Below the pieces are notes generated by a model that was not told where the DNA came from, did no database searches, and worked only from the letters and a program-made list of their open reading frames with translations. This document shows, one piece after another, positions 60,481-64,000 of a stretch of 64,000 nucleotides of DNA. The translations under genes were made by a program, and so were the position numbers. Every line of letters begins with the position of its first letter. Position 1 is the first letter of the stretch. The DNA is from Nautilus pompilius (Eukaryota > Mollusca > Cephalopoda > Nautilida > Nautilidae), in contig JACATO010001698.1 in NCBI GenBank assembly GCA_018389105.1, forward strand, positions 32,501 to 96,500. Reading direction: 5' to 3'.

Positions 60481-63145
60481 TGACGCTCCGGTACTAGGTC
60501 GGTATTTATTATGAATCAGCACCAGAGGGCGCCTATAATCATATTTAGCTGTTGTGTTTATAAATATTCCCACCTAAGGTTGTACTTCCGTGTCTGTTCT
60601 TGCGGTTGCATGTCGCTTTGTTTGGCGCGAAATGGGGAAGATAGACCAGTGTGTACATTGACAGAGACCAGCATCTCGCCGGGAGGGGGAGCTACCTGGC
60701 GCCTTCTAAGTAAGTGTAGGCCCTAACAAGAACCTTATATGGAAGCTTCCGCGTTGCATATCTTAACATGTACATAATAACTGTTTTTCAAGATAACCGA
60801 CTGAAGCGGTTGTTGTTTTTATTTTCATTAAAAATAACAGTTAATATTGTTCTAAGTAGATGGACGACACTGTAGTCTGACGCGCCATTAAGTTCTGCGA
60901 CTGCACATCCTGAAGGTGACGAGGTGCGCTAAATTCATTGGACAGGCATTAGCAGGTGTTTTTCTCTTCTATAATTCGTTTACTCTGACAGGTGTAAATC
61001 AAAATGGAATACTGAAATATTAAAATACCTGTCCGTTTTGTCTCTGAAATTATCCGCTTCTTTTATCGCTTTTCATTTAATTTCTACTACTAATAATAAT
61101 AATACTAATAGTAATAATAATAGTAACCGGAGATGGCCGTTTAGAAATCACAGGCGAACACCTGGATTGTGTATAGTGTAGGTAGAAATCGTTGCCCATA
61201 CAGCGATCCCACTTTTAGGTGGTGTAACCAGGTGTCGGAGAACATTCGTGAAGGCCGAAAAACCTAATATCCACACTCTACGAGTATCAGGTAAGCTCTA
61301 CCAAAACGTTGCAACTTTGGATGTTGGATGAAGCCAGACTGCTGATTCCCCACCTGCTATTCTGATACCAGCACTGCTATTTTCGGCATTTCTTTCGGAA
61401 TAACATTAAAAGATATTACATCTCCCAGATTTAAATTGCACGTGTTTAAGAAGAGACTTAATGGAGGTTTCTAAAACAATTGAGAGTTTCGAACGTGTGT
61501 ACAAGAAGAAAACAATTAACGCTATCAGTTACCAATACAAGACGTCGTAATTAAGAATCCCGCGTCGCTTCACATCAGGAAAAAATGTCGTATTACTAGC
61601 AGAATTGTTAATGAGGGGAATAAATGACTGGTGATGAGAGTATTAATCAATTTAAGAATTCACACTCACGGCCAATTCTCATCTGTGGAAATTCTTAATA
61701 AGCCACACGATGGCTTCTTTCCTTATTGTAACTAATAAGCTCGACCGAAATAACACTGAGGCAGCGAGTATTCGTTTGCCCAAAGCAAAATATTAGTCTT
61801 ATTGCAATTATTAACGTGATATCTGGACAGAGTGCGTTTGAATAAAATTAACGATGCATACTTTGTCACATGTCCTTCTTCTGCGCTGGCATCTCTACTG
61901 ACAGCAGCAACCCAGCCCTAATAACAATCAGGCTTTTGTTAGGGCTTAATGAATACCCTGCTTTGTGAATTTACGGACACGAGAGGATAGACGGTTCTTC
62001 GTGGAATTCCAAAGTTTGCTCGTAAGCGGAGTTACAAACTGCTTGCGGTTGATTAGCATAGGTATGGATTTAAAAACATCGGGAAACTTAATTGTTTTCG
62101 GTGACCATAAAGAAAAGGTAAAAGTAAATGTCATTGCTCGAGGTGTGCTTCATATCAAACGCGTACCTTCTGTAGCAGTGCTGCTGACACAGTAAGCCAT
62201 CGGTGATTAGTAAAAGATGCACAGGTTGACACTGGGGATTCTGTCCAGTAAACTGCATTCCAGTATAATTCACTTTACTTTGAATGATTGGATGTCAGGC
62301 TGACCAAATTGCACGGTAAGAGGGCGATAAAGGACAACTGCAAGACATTCCCCTATAGAGAATAAGCAAACAAGCCAATTCTTCTGGGGTTACGCCTTAA
62401 GTTGCGACAACATGGTCGTATTCTCGGCAAGTCACCGTCGCCTTACGTTCTTAATACGACTCACCGACGGGGAAGGGTTGGAGTCTCATGGCATTCAAAA
62501 TGCTCTCTATTTTCTAAGGTTGTTGTTTTTGTTTTTTTTAATTCTGTCTAGAAAAGGCAACGATTACTTACGAAAAGGTGTTTCTAGTACTACTGTCAGC
62601 GTGCGAATAACGGTTAGAGATTAAGATGCTTCTCTGGATTATAGGAGATGAACTGCGATGCGACTGAACGTTGAAGCGGAACGTTCGTCGTTTTGTCTGT
62701 TCCCCGCTCGCTTCCGTACGTGAATAAACGGTGTGCCTACTTAAACGTGACCAGGTGCCAAATATCCACGGCGTAACCTTCATCAATAACAGCTCTGTGG
62801 GCAAACAATACACCGATAGCCGAAAATGTACTCTTCAATTTTGTAGCAGGGCTCGTGATGTTCATAAAAGCGGAATAAATTTTTTTTTCTCTCGACATCG
62901 TCTCTTTGATTTCGTATAGAAAACCGCTCAACCCTGGCTCATCTTTTCTTTTGAGCAGTCTCCGGCAAATGGAGGCGAGGAGCTTCTTCCGTTTGATCTC
63001 GGTCACTTGTTAGTAATCTTTTGTAAAAACGTTTGAGAAGTCTCGACGCTTTGTTGATTATTTACTTTGTCGACAAGCCACTGGGCTAGTATAATTAACT
63101 TTTCAATAACGGTGGTCAAACCGACGTCAAGCCAGCCGCGCTCAC
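60480..63145. other. Non-coding, nothing recognised
   Basis: Unique sequence with short chance frames, and an AAT/AGT-rich run at 61090-61127. No gene or RNA recognised. Confidence 0.45.
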
Positions 63146-63149
63146 AGAG

Positions 63150-63287
63150 ATTAATCTCTCTCCATCTCTCTCCATCTCTCTCCATCTCTCTCCTCTCCAT
63201 CTCTCTCTCTGTAATGACGTCCATCTCTCTCTCCAGCTCTCCATGTACTGATGTCATCTCTCTCTCTCCTCTCTCCTCTCCATCCCC

Positions 63288-63327
<40 letters not shown>

Positions 63328-63369
63328 CTCCATCTCCATCTCTCCATCTCCATCTCTCCATCTCTCTCC

Positions 63370-63414
<45 letters not shown>

Positions 63415-63761
63415 TCTCTCTCTGTAATGACGTCATCTCTCTCTCGCTTCTCCATGTACTGATGCATCTCCTCTCATCTCTCTCTCTATGTTACTGACTC
63501 ATCTCTCCTCCTCATCTCTCCTCCTCTCTCTCTCCATCTCTCTCTCTGTAATGACGTCATCTCTCTCTCCATCTCTCTCTCTCCATCTCTCTCTCTTTCT
63601 CTTCTCTCTCTCCATTTCTCTCTCTGTAATGACGTCATCTCTCTCTCCAGCTCTCCATGTACTGATGTCATCTCTCTCTCTCTCCATCTCTCTCTCTAGA
63701 ATGACGTCTCTCTCTCTCCCCCTCCATCTCTCTCTCTATGTACTGACGTCATCTCTTCTCA

Positions 63762-63839
<78 letters not shown>

Positions 63840-64000
63840 TCTCTCTCTTGCTCAATTCTCTCTCCATCTCTCTCCATCTCTCTCTCTCTCTCTCCATCTC
63901 TCCTCTCTCATCTCTCTCTCTCTCTTCTCCATCTCTCTCTCATCTCTCTCCTGCGCTATCTCTCTCCATCTCTCTCTCTCTCTTCTCTCTCTTCTCTCAA
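63150..64000. repeat. (CT)n array carrying the TGACGTCA minisatellite, runs off the window
   Basis: CT repeat with regular TAATGACGTCATCTC, TACTGATGTCATCTC and CCAGCTCTCCATG words from about 63205 to 63750, then nearly pure CT to the window end. TGACGTCA occurs four times by eye (63428, 63552, 63632 and 63743), with near-variants TGACGTCC, TGACGTCT and TGATGTCA. Read on the minus strand, the units match those of the array at 20516-21209. Open frames on either strand are repeat translations. Confidence 0.94.

Noticed and set aside
63003..63687. Arg/Glu-rich frames on the minus strand and Ser/Leu-rich frames on the plus strand
   Set aside because: Translations of the CT/GA array; no coding evidence.

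Overview
The window is animal nuclear DNA from an invertebrate, most likely an aquatic lophotrochozoan such as a mollusc. It is AT-leaning and dense in microsatellites. No conserved host exon could be recognised, and no open frame outside low-complexity DNA reaches 200 codons. The transposon types and one uncharacterised protein family common in invertebrate genomes support this placement. The species is not determinable, and the mollusc suggestion is an inference of low confidence.

What can be recognised is almost entirely decayed mobile DNA embedded in unique non-coding sequence. In order: a possible tRNA-derived SINE (3.1 kb); a GA array (4.3-4.7 kb); a jerky/Tigger (pogo-type) transposase relic (6.1-7.4 kb); the C-terminal end of a Tc1/mariner transposase (8.7-9.1 kb); a 1.14 kb Tc1/mariner-like element with both terminal inverted repeats (9.75-10.9 kb); a GA array that grades into an odd palindrome-rich tract (11.1-11.7 kb); a composite CA array (17.4-18.45 kb); a minisatellite carrying many TGACGTCA palindromes (20.5-21.2 kb); a TTC/TTA array (21.3-21.46 kb); a hAT/ZMYM1-like transposase relic with a TTF-type zinc finger (34.6-35.6 kb); three short elements with tRNA-like promoters (36.5, 38.2 and 39.8 kb); the 5' end of a Tc1 element (46.05-46.94 kb); and the C-terminal part of a second Tc1 subfamily (48.3-48.8 kb).

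From about 49.0 to 57.2 kb the base composition is visibly poorer in GC, apart from a GC-richer stretch near 55.5-55.9 kb and a CT array at 55.95-56.2 kb. This block holds a minus-strand non-LTR retrotransposon endonuclease relic, two divergent copies of an uncharacterised invertebrate gene family lying head to head, an ankyrin-like fragment, and a broken piece of a protein-primed family B DNA polymerase of the Polinton/adintovirus type. It reads as a graveyard of nested insertions. From 57.2 kb composition returns to GC-richer sequence with an abrupt edge. The window ends in a long CT array (63.15-64.0 kb) that carries the same TGACGTCA minisatellite as 20.5 kb, in the opposite orientation.

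No gene here appears intact, so no pathway or operon can be described. The observations most worth following are the Polinton-like polymerase fragment, the head-to-head gene-family pair, the dispersed TGACGTCA minisatellite and the terminal-repeat-bounded Tc1 element. All functional calls rest on motif recognition by eye; no database search was possible.
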